From Leucobacter exalbidus (GTDB taxonomy: Bacteria; Actinomycetota; Actinomycetes; Actinomycetales; Microbacteriaceae), in the NCBI RefSeq assembly GCF_017834145.1, contig NZ_JAFIDA010000001.1, positions 558,001-622,000 of the forward strand: a stretch of DNA of 64,000 nt, written 5' to 3'. A model generated the notes under the pieces. That model was not told the origin of the DNA. It made no database searches and saw only the letters and a list, made by a program, of their open reading frames with translations. Made by a program: the position numbers and the translations under genes. How positions within the stretch are numbered: the stretch's first letter is position 1; every line of letters starts with the position of its first letter. Shown here piece after piece: positions 30,755 to 38,042 of this stretch.

Positions 30755-30825
30755 AGGTGGCGACGGGATTCGAACCCGTGTAAACGGCTTTGCAGGCCGG
30801 TGCCTATCCTCTCGGCCACGCCACC
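30755..30825 (-). tRNA. tRNA-Cys(GCA)
   Basis: Acceptor GGTGGCG pairs with CGCCACC, the anticodon loop CTGCAAA gives GCA, and the T-arm is GTTCGAATC. Confidence 0.95.
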
Positions 30826-30868
30826 TAAGTGGTTGCCCACGCAGTACTTCAGTTACCTGAAATACCAG

Positions 30869-30941
30869 AGCGGATGACGAGATTCGAACTCGCGACCCCA
30901 ACCTTGGCAAGGTTGTGCGCTACCAGCTGCGCCACATCCGC
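30869..30941 (-). tRNA. tRNA-Gly(GCC), copy 1
   Basis: Acceptor GCGGATG pairs with CATCCGC, the anticodon loop TTGCCAA gives GCC. It is identical to the two plus-strand copies at 56939 and 57290, and its upstream 40-50 bases (GGAAACGTGAGTGGG box) are also shared with them. Confidence 0.95.
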
Positions 30942-31110
30942 ATGTCAGACCCACTCACGTTTCCGTTTGCGGCGACGTAGATAACTATAGGGGTGCTGCG
31001 GCCACCCACGCAAATCACACCTCCTGACCCGGGCGTGCCGCGCGGAATCATGCGGATTTTATCCGCTTTACCCCTCGACCAGGCACCCTCTATGCCGGTA
31101 CGGTGGAGGC

Positions 31111-32139
31111 ATGAGTGGCCGCCCGGCCGCACGTCTGCGGCCCATCATTGTGACGATCCTGGCGTGCGCACTTGTCGCCGCCACGGTCGGCGCCGTCATG
31201 AATCGGCAGCTCATTAGCGATCACATTGCCGCGGCCGGCTTTGAAGCGCCCTCCCCCGTGCTTGAGCTGCAACAGTCACTGCACCTCACTGACGATGGCA
31301 CCCGCATCTTCCTTGCGAGCCATCCCACTCTCGATGGCAGCCAGCACTTCAACACCCAGTGCGCCGAACTGCTGCAGGGGGTCACCGCGCATGTGTTGGG
31401 CTGTTACGTCGATGATCGCATTCACCTCTTCAACGTGGTTGACCCCCGGGTCGCCGGCATCGTGCAGGTGACCGCGGCGCACGAACTTCTGCACGCGGCC
31501 TACGCCCGCATGCGCCCCGGCGATCGCTCGGTGCTGGCCGAGAAACTGCGCAAGCTCTATAAGGAGCGTTCGCAGGCTGATCCAGATCTCGCCAAACGGA
31601 TGGAGATGTACTCGAACCTTTCAGACACCGCGTTTGCGGGTGAACTGCATTCGATTCTGGGCAGCGAGATGGAGGATCTGCCCGAGTGGCTCGAGGAACA
31701 CTATGCGCAATGGTTCGAGGATCGCTCATCGATCACTGCGACCTATCGCGCCTATCAGGGCGTCTTTCAGGGCCTGAAGAATGACTCGAACAGTCTGCGC
31801 GAACGCATGCGTGTGTTGCGCGTCGACGTCGAGAAGCGCAAAGCGGACTACGACATCGCTATCGAAGCCTACGACGCAGACGCCGCCGAGCTTGAGCAGC
31901 AACTTAACGCCCCTAAGCGCAGCAAAAGCCGGGCGACCATCGAATCCGAGCGCGAGAAGCAGCGAGATCTTGAGGAGCGTCGCACCGAACTCAAGGAAAC
32001 CCTCAAGGGGCTGCAGGATGACATTGATCACTACAACGAGCAGCGCGCAGCCCTGCAGCAGTTGGGTGAGCTCAGCACCGAGCTCGAGCAGCAGTTAGAT
32101 AGCGCGCTCGCCCCGGTAACGACACGCCCGACCGAGTAG
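31111..32139 (+). CDS. Membrane-anchored HEXXH protein with coiled-coil tail
   Basis: A 342-residue protein with an N-terminal membrane anchor (residues 11-30). A putative zinc metallopeptidase motif, AAHELLHAAY, has His124-Glu-Leu-Leu-His128; acidic residues 50-60 further on (GELHSILGSEMED) could give the third ligand. From residue about 215 the chain is a long charged coiled coil (EKRKADYDIAIEAYDADAAE and onward). The family is not recognised. It may be a surface or divisome-associated protease-like protein; activity is inference. Confidence 0.7.
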   Translation: MSGRPAARLRPIIVTILACALVAATVGAVMNRQLISDHIAAAGFEAPSPVLELQQSLHLTDDGTRIFLASHPTLDGSQHFNTQCAELLQGVTAHVLGCYVDDRIHLFNVVDPRVAGIVQVTAAHELLHAAYARMRPGDRSVLAEKLRKLYKERSQADPDLAKRMEMYSNLSDTAFAGELHSILGSEMEDLPEWLEEHYAQWFEDRSSITATYRAYQGVFQGLKNDSNSLRERMRVLRVDVEKRKADYDIAIEAYDADAAELEQQLNAPKRSKSRATIESEREKQRDLEERRTELKETLKGLQDDIDHYNEQRAALQQLGELSTELEQQLDSALAPVTTRPTE

Positions 32140-32245
32140 GGCACGATCCGCGCGATCCCGCCAGTCAGCGCCTGCCCGCACGGTGGTGTGCGTGAATCCG
32201 TGTACTATCGAATCTGTTGGCTTTCGCAGAAAAGCTTGACAAAAA

Positions 32246-32318
32246 GGGCGATTGGCGCAGTTGGTAGCGCGCTTCCTTCACACGGAAGAGGTCATCAGTT
32301 CGAGTCTGGTATCGCCCA
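32246..32318 (+). tRNA. tRNA-Val(CAC), integration target
   Basis: Acceptor GGGCGAT pairs with ATCGCCC, the anticodon loop TTCACAC in CTTCC/GGAAG gives CAC, T-arm GTTCGAGTC. Its 3' 44 bases lie in the attL repeat, so the integrated element restores an intact tRNA gene. Confidence 0.95.
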
Positions 32319-32319
32319 C
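32275..32319 (+). repeat. attL, 45-bp direct repeat (with attR)
   Basis: Runs from the anticodon stem to the tRNA 3' end plus one base, CCTTCACACGGAAGAGG onward. It is identical to 44982-45026. Bases differ directly outside on both sides (T versus G before, T versus C after). Confidence 0.95.
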
Positions 32320-32355
32320 TATCTGGAAGGCTTATTTAGCCGCGGAATTATGCGG

Positions 32356-32394
32356 AAAACCCCCGATCCACCTAGAACCTGGATCGGGGGTTTT
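32356..32394 (+). terminator. Terminator between attL and integrase
   Basis: A 14-bp stem AAAACCCCCGATCC with its complement, loop of 11 bases, T-run on both strands. It can end both the tRNA-Val transcript and the convergent integrase transcript. Confidence 0.85.
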
Positions 32395-32474
32395 CTTCGT
32401 TCGGTCACAAACTCGGTCACAAACCGCGAAAGTGCAACGCCTAGAACCGTCGCTGCCGTATTCGCGGGCTGAGA

Positions 32475-33824
32475 CTAGGCCGCGCCTTGCTGCTCGTCGA
32501 GGTCGTCGAGCGTGTCGTTGTCGGCATCCGGCAGGTAGTTCGTGATGTGCACTTGCTTCGTGTGACCAAGCAAGCGAGCCGCCCGTCGAACCGACCAACC
32601 GCGTTCGTGTAGCAGCGCCGCCAGGCTGTGCCTGATCTTGTGTAGATGAATGACTGGCACACCGGCCTTGCGGCAGAGCGAGCGAAAACGGTCGCTATAC
32701 AGCTCGGGCCGCAAAGGTTTGCCTGCCTCATTCACCACGACATATCCGCTATCTTCATAGGCTGACACCGCCGCGAGCTTCTCCGCTGCCTGGCGTGCCT
32801 TCATCTTGCGCAGCAGTGCGACGGTGCCCGGTTCCAGCCTCTCGAAGTAGACCTTCCGGTAGCGCTGCTCACTCTTCGCGTCGTCCACATGGTCATCTTT
32901 GCCGTCGAGAATTACTCGGCCTTGGTTTACTTCGGCGTAGCTGTTCCGGGGGTCGCTCTCATCGAAGTGCACGTCTCCATCCCACCGCAAGCCCATAATG
33001 TCGGCTCGCGTCATGCCGCAGAGAGTCAACCGCCAGGCTCCGGCGTCGCGGTGCTCGTCAGCAACGCGACGGAACTTGTCGAAGTTTGGACACTTCGCTG
33101 CGTCGCCGACGCCGGTCGTTTTCCAATATTCGAAGGTGCGGCGCATGCTTCGCTTGTCCTTCGGCTTATCGACGAGCTGCACGACATTCTGCGTCAGCAG
33201 TCGGTGCCGCACAAGCCGGTCAAGCGCCTGCGAGAGACGCCCTACCGCGGCACGTATAGCCCACTTGCCGAAAGGCTTGCCGTCTCGCTTTCCTCCGCTC
33301 TTCATGCTGGCGATGAGCTTCTCGACGTGGTGCGGTTCCAGTTCGCGCACTGGCAAGGTGCCGAACGCATCAGCGACAGGTTTGAACTGCGCCCGATAGT
33401 TCCGCACGGTAGGCGGTTTCAGCTCAGCGACGCCGAGCCAATCCTCGAACGCCTGAGCGACCGTCAGTTCGCGAGATGATAGTCCGCCACGCTCTGCGAC
33501 CTCGGCGCGCACCTCAGCGACCCATTGCCGCGCTTCTTCGAGGGTGACGAGCGTTTTTTTAGTCTGCTTGCGCTTGGCAGCACCGGGCGGGGTAGCATCG
33601 ACGACCGCAACGAAGCGCGCGCCGCGAGCAGTCTCTACTCTGCGAATAGGTTCACCCCATTCCGGGCAAGCCGGGCAGGTGTAGCCGCGAATCTCGTCAC
33701 CCTGGTAGATCGGCTGCCAACCCTGCCGCCTGTTGCCACGTGGCTCTTCGCAACTCGGGCACAGCTTCATGGCGTCATCGGGCACCGCTCGGCGGCTGCC
33801 CGTGTGCGTTCTCTCCTTAGTCAT
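32475..33824 (-). CDS. int: Tyrosine recombinase/integrase of the element
   Basis: A 449-residue site-specific recombinase that would insert and excise the element at tRNA-Val. Catalytic residues at the C-terminus: HKIR (His395, Arg398), LLGHT (His421) and the nucleophile Tyr430 in ITNYLP; the first Arg is in LCGMTRADIMGL. An N-terminal zinc-ribbon-like module has Cys22-x2-Cys25 and Cys50-x2-Cys53, before the SAM-like core-binding domain. Its stop is 156 bases from attL, the classic position. Confidence 0.93.
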   Translation of the reverse strand: MTKERTHTGSRRAVPDDAMKLCPSCEEPRGNRRQGWQPIYQGDEIRGYTCPACPEWGEPIRRVETARGARFVAVVDATPPGAAKRKQTKKTLVTLEEARQWVAEVRAEVAERGGLSSRELTVAQAFEDWLGVAELKPPTVRNYRAQFKPVADAFGTLPVRELEPHHVEKLIASMKSGGKRDGKPFGKWAIRAAVGRLSQALDRLVRHRLLTQNVVQLVDKPKDKRSMRRTFEYWKTTGVGDAAKCPNFDKFRRVADEHRDAGAWRLTLCGMTRADIMGLRWDGDVHFDESDPRNSYAEVNQGRVILDGKDDHVDDAKSEQRYRKVYFERLEPGTVALLRKMKARQAAEKLAAVSAYEDSGYVVVNEAGKPLRPELYSDRFRSLCRKAGVPVIHLHKIRHSLAALLHERGWSVRRAARLLGHTKQVHITNYLPDADNDTLDDLDEQQGAA

Positions 33825-33837
33825 TTTGTTCTCCGTT

Positions 33838-34491
33838 CTATTGTTGGTCCGGCGCGGGCGCGCCGGGGTTCTTGCGGCTGTTGATGCCCCTGGCAGGGGG
33901 CATCAGACCGGGTAGCTCTTGCCGTGCTCGCGTTATCCACCTATCAACAGTGCGCTGATTGCGTCCATAATGAGCCGCTACGCCTCGCCGGTCGAGACCG
34001 AGGCCGCCCTCGGTCACGGGGCGCATAAGTTTCGCAATCTGCTCGCTAGGCGGTGGTTTGCGCATCGACCCGTCGCCGTCATCTGCGAGACCACCGGGCA
34101 GCGTAAAGACCGTGACTTGGCTGCCCGCCCCTCTCTCCGAGATGACGTGCGCCCGCACGACCGAGTGAATACGTTCGAGCGGAATTGACCGCAATCGCTC
34201 GAAATCTCCGTATTCACCATTTGGCTTAGTGAATGGCCCACGAGGCACGATCTCAAGATGATCTAGTTCAAGCGTTTCTGGGTTGAGTGTTGCTCTGTAA
34301 GTCAGCCCTCGACGCTCATCATGAATCTCAGCACCGCGCCGCAAGTGTTTCATCTCCCACGCTGGATCGAGTGGTTCGTGAACTTCGAGGGTCTCGTCGC
34401 CGAGCTTGATCGTGCCCCGGCTGAGCGCGGGAGGTTCTTTGTCGAATCGTGACCACGAGACGACTTGCCATTGAAAGTGCGATGATGTCAT
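33838..34491 (-). CDS. Hypothetical element protein with C-terminal helix-turn-helix
   Basis: A 217-residue protein, transcribed with int (13 bases apart) and divergent from the excisionase-like gene. The C-terminal part reads RRGVAAHYGRNQRTVDRWITRARQEL, a helix-turn-helix pattern. The N-terminal 140 residues (DPAWEMKHLRRGAEIHDERRGLTYRATL) match no family I know. Its place suggests the element's lysogeny or excision regulator. Confidence 0.65.
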   Translation of the reverse strand: MTSSHFQWQVVSWSRFDKEPPALSRGTIKLGDETLEVHEPLDPAWEMKHLRRGAEIHDERRGLTYRATLNPETLELDHLEIVPRGPFTKPNGEYGDFERLRSIPLERIHSVVRAHVISERGAGSQVTVFTLPGGLADDGDGSMRKPPPSEQIAKLMRPVTEGGLGLDRRGVAAHYGRNQRTVDRWITRARQELPGLMPPARGINSRKNPGAPAPDQQ

Positions 34492-34525
34492 GTGCGCAGT
34501 TTATCAACCCTTGCAAGTGCGCACA
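34491..34525. promoter_or_regulatory. Inverted repeat in divergent control region
   Basis: TGTGCGCA (34491-34498) and TGCGCACA (34518-34525) are exact inverted copies 19 bases apart. They lie just before the minus-strand regulator gene and upstream of the excisionase-like gene, a good place for a regulator binding site. The binding protein is unknown. Confidence 0.5.
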
Positions 34526-34589
34526 AGATGGCATGAAACTGATTACGGCATTACGAAATGGAATCAAATCAAGCGAAAGGGTTGCGCAC

Positions 34590-34847
34590 ATGACCATCAC
34601 TAAGAGCCACGAAGAGATTATCGCGAGAGCGACCGCACTGAAAGAGCGACTTGACGCAAGGCGTGCGGGGCGCGAAGACTTCACGATCCGAGAGACTGCG
34701 CAGATGTTGGGAGTGGGCCGCTACACGATTGATAAGGCGATCCGAGAGGGTCGTCTCGGGCATTACCGACCGAATGATCGCGATATCCGAATCACGCAGT
34801 CACACATCGACGCTTTCCGCGCAATTGCTCATGACGGTGCGGCGTGA
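34590..34847 (+). CDS. xis: Excisionase-like MerR-type DNA-binding protein
   Basis: An 85-residue protein with the winged-helix excisionase pattern FTIRETAQMLGVGRYTIDKAIREGRLGHYRPN-DIRITQSHIDAF. AAAGGG stands 8 bases before ATG 34590; longer in-frame starts upstream lie in the control region. It would direct the integrase toward excision, or act as a switch regulator. It is the first gene of the plus-strand block. Confidence 0.82.
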   Translation: MTITKSHEEIIARATALKERLDARRAGREDFTIRETAQMLGVGRYTIDKAIREGRLGHYRPNDRDIRITQSHIDAFRAIAHDGAA

Positions 34848-35149
34848 CTCTCTCAGCACGTGAGCACCGCCTCAAACTGCTACGTGAGGAACGTGCCAGC
34901 TATTTGGAGAGCAAATCCGTCGAGGTTGAACGGCAGCGGCTCGCGGCGGTTGCAAAGCGGCGGAGTTCAGCCAATGCCGCTGCCATCGCTGAGAGTGCTG
35001 CAAAAGCAAAGGCACGCCAGATTAGCCGCGAAGCGGCAGTGATCGCGAAAGACGTCGCCGAGGATCAAACCCTTCGAGCGCGCGCTAGGGCGCGAACGCG
35101 CGCTGAGCGCGAGGCACAGTTCACCGACTTCGTAGGAAGGCCGCAATGA
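34844..35149 (+). CDS. Small charged coiled-coil protein
   Basis: A 101-residue Ala/Arg/Glu-rich protein, almost wholly helical by composition (REHRLKLLREERASYLESKS, AAKAKARQISREAAVIAKDV). It starts with GTG overlapping the excisionase stop by 4 bases. No family is recognised; it is typical of small early genes in actinophages. Confidence 0.6.
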   Translation: MTLSAREHRLKLLREERASYLESKSVEVERQRLAAVAKRRSSANAAAIAESAAKAKARQISREAAVIAKDVAEDQTLRARARARTRAEREAQFTDFVGRPQ

Positions 35150-35219
35150 ATTGACCAAACACAGAGCCTCACATGCCCCCGCAGGTACGAGAACGGAGAC
35201 GGCTCTCACCAAAGCAAAA

Positions 35220-35252
35220 ACGGCGGTTCGCGTAAATCGCGAAACCCGCCGT
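35220..35252 (+). other. Strong hairpin in leader of early gene
   Basis: ACGGCGGTTCGCG pairs with CGCGAA-AC-CCGCCGT (2-base bulge) around TAAAT. It lies 38 bases before the start of the next gene. It may be an attenuator or processing site; a 65-residue TTG frame crosses it but is probably not coding. Confidence 0.5.
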
Positions 35253-35289
35253 CTCAATACGTTCCTTCGTTCCCAAAGGAGGCATTCCA

Positions 35290-35592
35290 ATGCTATCGAA
35301 TCGTGCGGATTACCGCACCGAATCAACCCCACAGCAGCGACAAGGTGATCTTGTGCGGCTCGCGGTTTCGTACAGCCGACACAGCGCGCTTGAGGTTGCC
35401 TACGGTGACTACTATCCCGGCTCTGTCCTACGCGCCGAGCGTGCCGACGCATGGCGACGTGGTTTTGCATGGTGCAACGAGCATTGCCGCGAGTTCCGTG
35501 CTGCTGATGCCTGCCCCGAGTGCATGAATAGTGCTCCAGACAATGAGGGCGGTGAATGCTTTGAGTCTCGTGGAACTCGATTTTGCACCTGA
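35290..35592 (+). CDS. Hypothetical protein with C-terminal cysteines
   Basis: A 100-residue protein with an excellent AAAGGAGG 8 bases before the ATG. The C-terminal part has six Cys (WCNEHC, CPEC, GGECFESRGTRFCT), which suggests zinc binding. The N-terminal part (VRLAVSYSRHSALEVAYGDYY) is unfamiliar. It overlaps the start of the ATPase gene. Confidence 0.65.
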   Translation: MLSNRADYRTESTPQQRQGDLVRLAVSYSRHSALEVAYGDYYPGSVLRAERADAWRRGFAWCNEHCREFRAADACPECMNSAPDNEGGECFESRGTRFCT

Positions 35593-36736
35593 AGACGTAG
35601 GCGACGGCCCCGGAACACCAGAGTCGTGCCCGTACAAAAACACCAGCGGGCACGAGCACAGCCACTGCGGATTCTGCCGCCGGCAAGATAAGACCGAGCT
35701 GCGTCCATCATCGCGCCGGGATGATGAGGTGCGGGCACAGTTCCCGCTTGCCGATCTCGCGGCTCTGGTCGATCCCGACAGGCCAGAACGTTCATGGTTT
35801 TGGGGCGAGGTGGTGCCCGAAGGTGAGCACGTCTCTATCGTTGCGCCCGCCGGTGAGGGGAAGTCGCTGCTAACGCTTGCGCTGGCGGTGTCGGCCGCGT
35901 CCGGTGCTCGCGACTTTATCGGTCGCCCGGTGCAACTACCCGTGGGCGGGCGCGTTCTCTATTTAGATATGGAGAACAGCGAGGATGACCATTCAGAACG
36001 CCTGATCGATCTGGGCGTTACACCTGCAAACGTCGCTGCATTGATGGAGCGGTTGCTCATGCTCTCACTCCCACCGCTGAGCGGTCTTGACACTCACGAA
36101 GGCGCACAGCAGCTCCGCGACATACTCGACGCTTACGGCATCCAATCAGGTGACGTAGTGGTGCTCGACTCGACCCAAAGAGTAACCGAGGGCGAAGAGA
36201 ACAGCTCTGACACATTCCGGCGACTTTATAACCTGACCTCGGTTGAGCTGAAACGGCGGGGTCTTACCGTGATCCGCACTGACAATACCGGGCACGCGGG
36301 CGACCGCGTCAGAGGCTCCAGCGGCAAACGCGATGACGTGGGCGCAAGCTTTATTCTCAAGCGTGATCAGCGTGACCCCGAAGTTTTTTCTCTCACCCCA
36401 ACGAAACGCCGCAGCAAGGGTAAAGGTGGTGCTCTCACATTCCGCCGCGGCGTGGACGAGCACGGCCTGCTTGTGTTCGTACCCGAACGCAGCACGTTCG
36501 GTGATCTCATGGGCGACGTACGCGAGCTGCTCGACCGGATTGGCGTGCCAACTGACGCGGGTCAGAACAAGGCCTGGCAACTGGTCAAAGTTGAGCGCGA
36601 GCGGATGAAGGCGGCAGATGAGGAATTCCCGAAAGGGGTTACTGCTCGGCTGGTCGAAAAAGTACAGGCCGAACGTGGCTTTTCGATCACGCTCGTGACA
36701 AATGACGATGATGCCGAAAACGGCGGTGACGACTGA
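35531..36736 (+). CDS. RepA/DnaB-like P-loop ATPase (AAA_25 type)
   Basis: A RecA-fold ATPase of up to 401 residues. Walker A is VAPAGEGKSLLTLALA, Walker B is GDVVVLDSTQRV, and LYLDMENSEDD between them is typical of plasmid RepA-type and phage replicative helicases. An N-terminal Cys/His cluster (CPYKNTSGHEHSHCGFC) may bind zinc. Several starts are possible (35531, 35543, GTG 35552). It probably drives the element's own replication after excision; direct repeats follow immediately downstream. Confidence 0.8.
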   Translation: MLQTMRAVNALSLVELDFAPEDVGDGPGTPESCPYKNTSGHEHSHCGFCRRQDKTELRPSSRRDDEVRAQFPLADLAALVDPDRPERSWFWGEVVPEGEHVSIVAPAGEGKSLLTLALAVSAASGARDFIGRPVQLPVGGRVLYLDMENSEDDHSERLIDLGVTPANVAALMERLLMLSLPPLSGLDTHEGAQQLRDILDAYGIQSGDVVVLDSTQRVTEGEENSSDTFRRLYNLTSVELKRRGLTVIRTDNTGHAGDRVRGSSGKRDDVGASFILKRDQRDPEVFSLTPTKRRSKGKGGALTFRRGVDEHGLLVFVPERSTFGDLMGDVRELLDRIGVPTDAGQNKAWQLVKVERERMKAADEEFPKGVTARLVEKVQAERGFSITLVTNDDDAENGGDD

Positions 36737-37161
36737 TGAGAAAACACCGGAAATTGTTATCACAGAGCACCTTGAAACATGTGCCCTCTGTGATGGTTTC
36801 TGTGATGGTTGAGAAGTATCACGGAGAAGCTGTGATGGCTCGTGATGGAGAGCAGAGCGGGACGATCCTGCCGCATTATTATGCCGATGTTCGCATCACA
36901 GAATCGCGTGATGGTTTTGTGATGACCTCCAACCGAGGCACCCGAAAAGGGTGCTATCACGCCATCACACGCCCATTAGGGCGTGATGATGTGATGGCCC
37001 CCGAGCCTGACCGCGTGATCTGTAATGAAAAACACAGTGATCGGGTCAAGATATTCGGGCATGGGAGACCTGCGCGAAGCCTGCTCGAATCGACCAGACT
37101 GGCCCCGACCAAACGCCGCGCGTGCGCGCGATTCTATCGAGGCGACCGCTGGAGGTGGTGA
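36736..37161 (+). CDS. Possible hypothetical protein across the repeat cluster
   Basis: A 141-residue frame whose ATG shares a base with the preceding stop. Its sequence (PSVMVSVMVEKYHGEAVMARDG) is dictated by the repeats, and the C-terminus is Arg-rich. No family is recognised. The frame may be real, but the region could equally be a non-coding origin. Confidence 0.35.
   Translation: MRKHRKLLSQSTLKHVPSVMVSVMVEKYHGEAVMARDGEQSGTILPHYYADVRITESRDGFVMTSNRGTRKGCYHAITRPLGRDDVMAPEPDRVICNEKHSDRVKIFGHGRPARSLLESTRLAPTKRRACARFYRGDRWRW
36757..36997. repeat. Cluster of GTGATGG iteron-like repeats
   Basis: GTGATGG occurs at 36790, 36802, 36832, 36842, 36908 and 36991, with near copies GTGATGA at 36919 and 36983 and inverted TATCAC or CATCAC at 36759, 36894, 36955 and 36963. 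Such density in 240 bases is far above chance, and lies directly after the replication-type ATPase gene. It is a candidate replication origin of the element. Confidence 0.6.
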
Positions 37162-37164
37162 CTC

Positions 37165-37509
37165 GTGAGCATCTCTTACCAACGCACCCGAAAGCACCGC
37201 GGGGTCTCTGAGCAGCTTGTCGAGGCGATGAGTAGCAACCGACCCAGATGTCTCGGCGATGAGCGTTTTACCAACGACGTTGCGCGAGGCGATGGGACTG
37301 CCGAAGGCGCGATGTTCGCTAAGTGCTTCAGCTGCCCGCTACTAGCTGTGTGCGAAGAATACGCCGACCAAACCAAACCGGCAGCGGGCTACTGGGCGGG
37401 CCGCTGGCGCGGTCAGATGCCGCGAGCGCAATATCTGGACTCTATACGCCACGCTGAAAGCACTGACCATTTCCCGAGCGAGCAAGAGGGAAAGGGGACG
37501 GAATCATGA
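37165..37509 (+). CDS. WhiB-like iron-sulfur regulator
   Basis: A 114-residue protein with the four-Cys WhiB pattern: Cys29 (RPRCLGDERF), Cys54-x2-Cys57-x5-Cys63 (AKCFSCPLLAVCEEYA), then GYWAGRW in place of the usual GVWGG turn. WhiB-like proteins bind a [4Fe-4S] cluster and modulate sigma-factor-dependent transcription; phage-borne copies can alter host gene expression. GTG start, preceded by GGAGGTG. Confidence 0.8.
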   Translation: MSISYQRTRKHRGVSEQLVEAMSSNRPRCLGDERFTNDVARGDGTAEGAMFAKCFSCPLLAVCEEYADQTKPAAGYWAGRWRGQMPRAQYLDSIRHAESTDHFPSEQEGKGTES

Positions 37510-38042
37510 CCATGACAGGCCACAACTGGGCGGCGACCCGGCAAGAGTCACAGAATTCGTCACAAACACCCAAGAATCGTGCCGAAACTGGAGAGAAACC
37601 GTTGCCCTCGGCATTTACGATCAGTCATCGACGTGCCGAGTCTGTCCGGTGCCCGTCGTGCGGCGCAAAGCCTCGAAGGCACTGCACACCTGAAGACACC
37701 GCTACGATCCGCCGCCGAGGTCGCCGCTGGCATCATGAGCACCGCTATTCACTCGCCCTTGCTCGCGACTCAACTCGATCCTTAGAGCGCGCAAGCCTTA
37801 CGGCTGCGATCTCGGCAGCGCCGACGGTGAAGAGGCCGAAGCCCGTCCCTCCGCCCCGCAAATCTGCACCGGCACCCGGCCGCAGCATTGAGGCTCACCT
37901 GCGGGGCGCCCTGGCGCACTATGACCGACGCAGCTCCCCCGAGGCGGTGCAGGCAGCCCTCGAAAGCGCCGGGCTGAGGCTCAGCCTCGAAGCCGTGCAG
38001 TTCTGGCTCTCGCAACTGCACGACGAAGGGAATACCCCATGA
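37506..38042 (+). CDS. Zinc-finger protein, actinophage type
   Basis: A 178-residue protein. The centre has CPSCGAKPRRHCTPED with a HHEHR follow-up, a Cys3-His-type finger often met in actinophage proteins. A Pro/Lys-rich linker (KRPKPVPPPRKSAPAP) leads to a C-terminal helical domain (SPEAVQAALESAGLRLSLEA). It overlaps the WhiB-like gene by 4 bases. The role is unknown. Confidence 0.6.
   Translation: MTMTGHNWAATRQESQNSSQTPKNRAETGEKPLPSAFTISHRRAESVRCPSCGAKPRRHCTPEDTATIRRRGRRWHHEHRYSLALARDSTRSLERASLTAAISAAPTVKRPKPVPPPRKSAPAPGRSIEAHLRGALAHYDRRSSPEAVQAALESAGLRLSLEAVQFWLSQLHDEGNTP

Noticed and set aside
35151-35348. 65-residue TTG frame in the element
   Set aside because: Crosses a strong hairpin and has no ribosome-binding site; better read as a leader region.
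36757-36997. CRISPR array
   Set aside because: Repeats are 7-mers with irregular spacing and both orientations, not a repeat-spacer array; no cas genes in the window.
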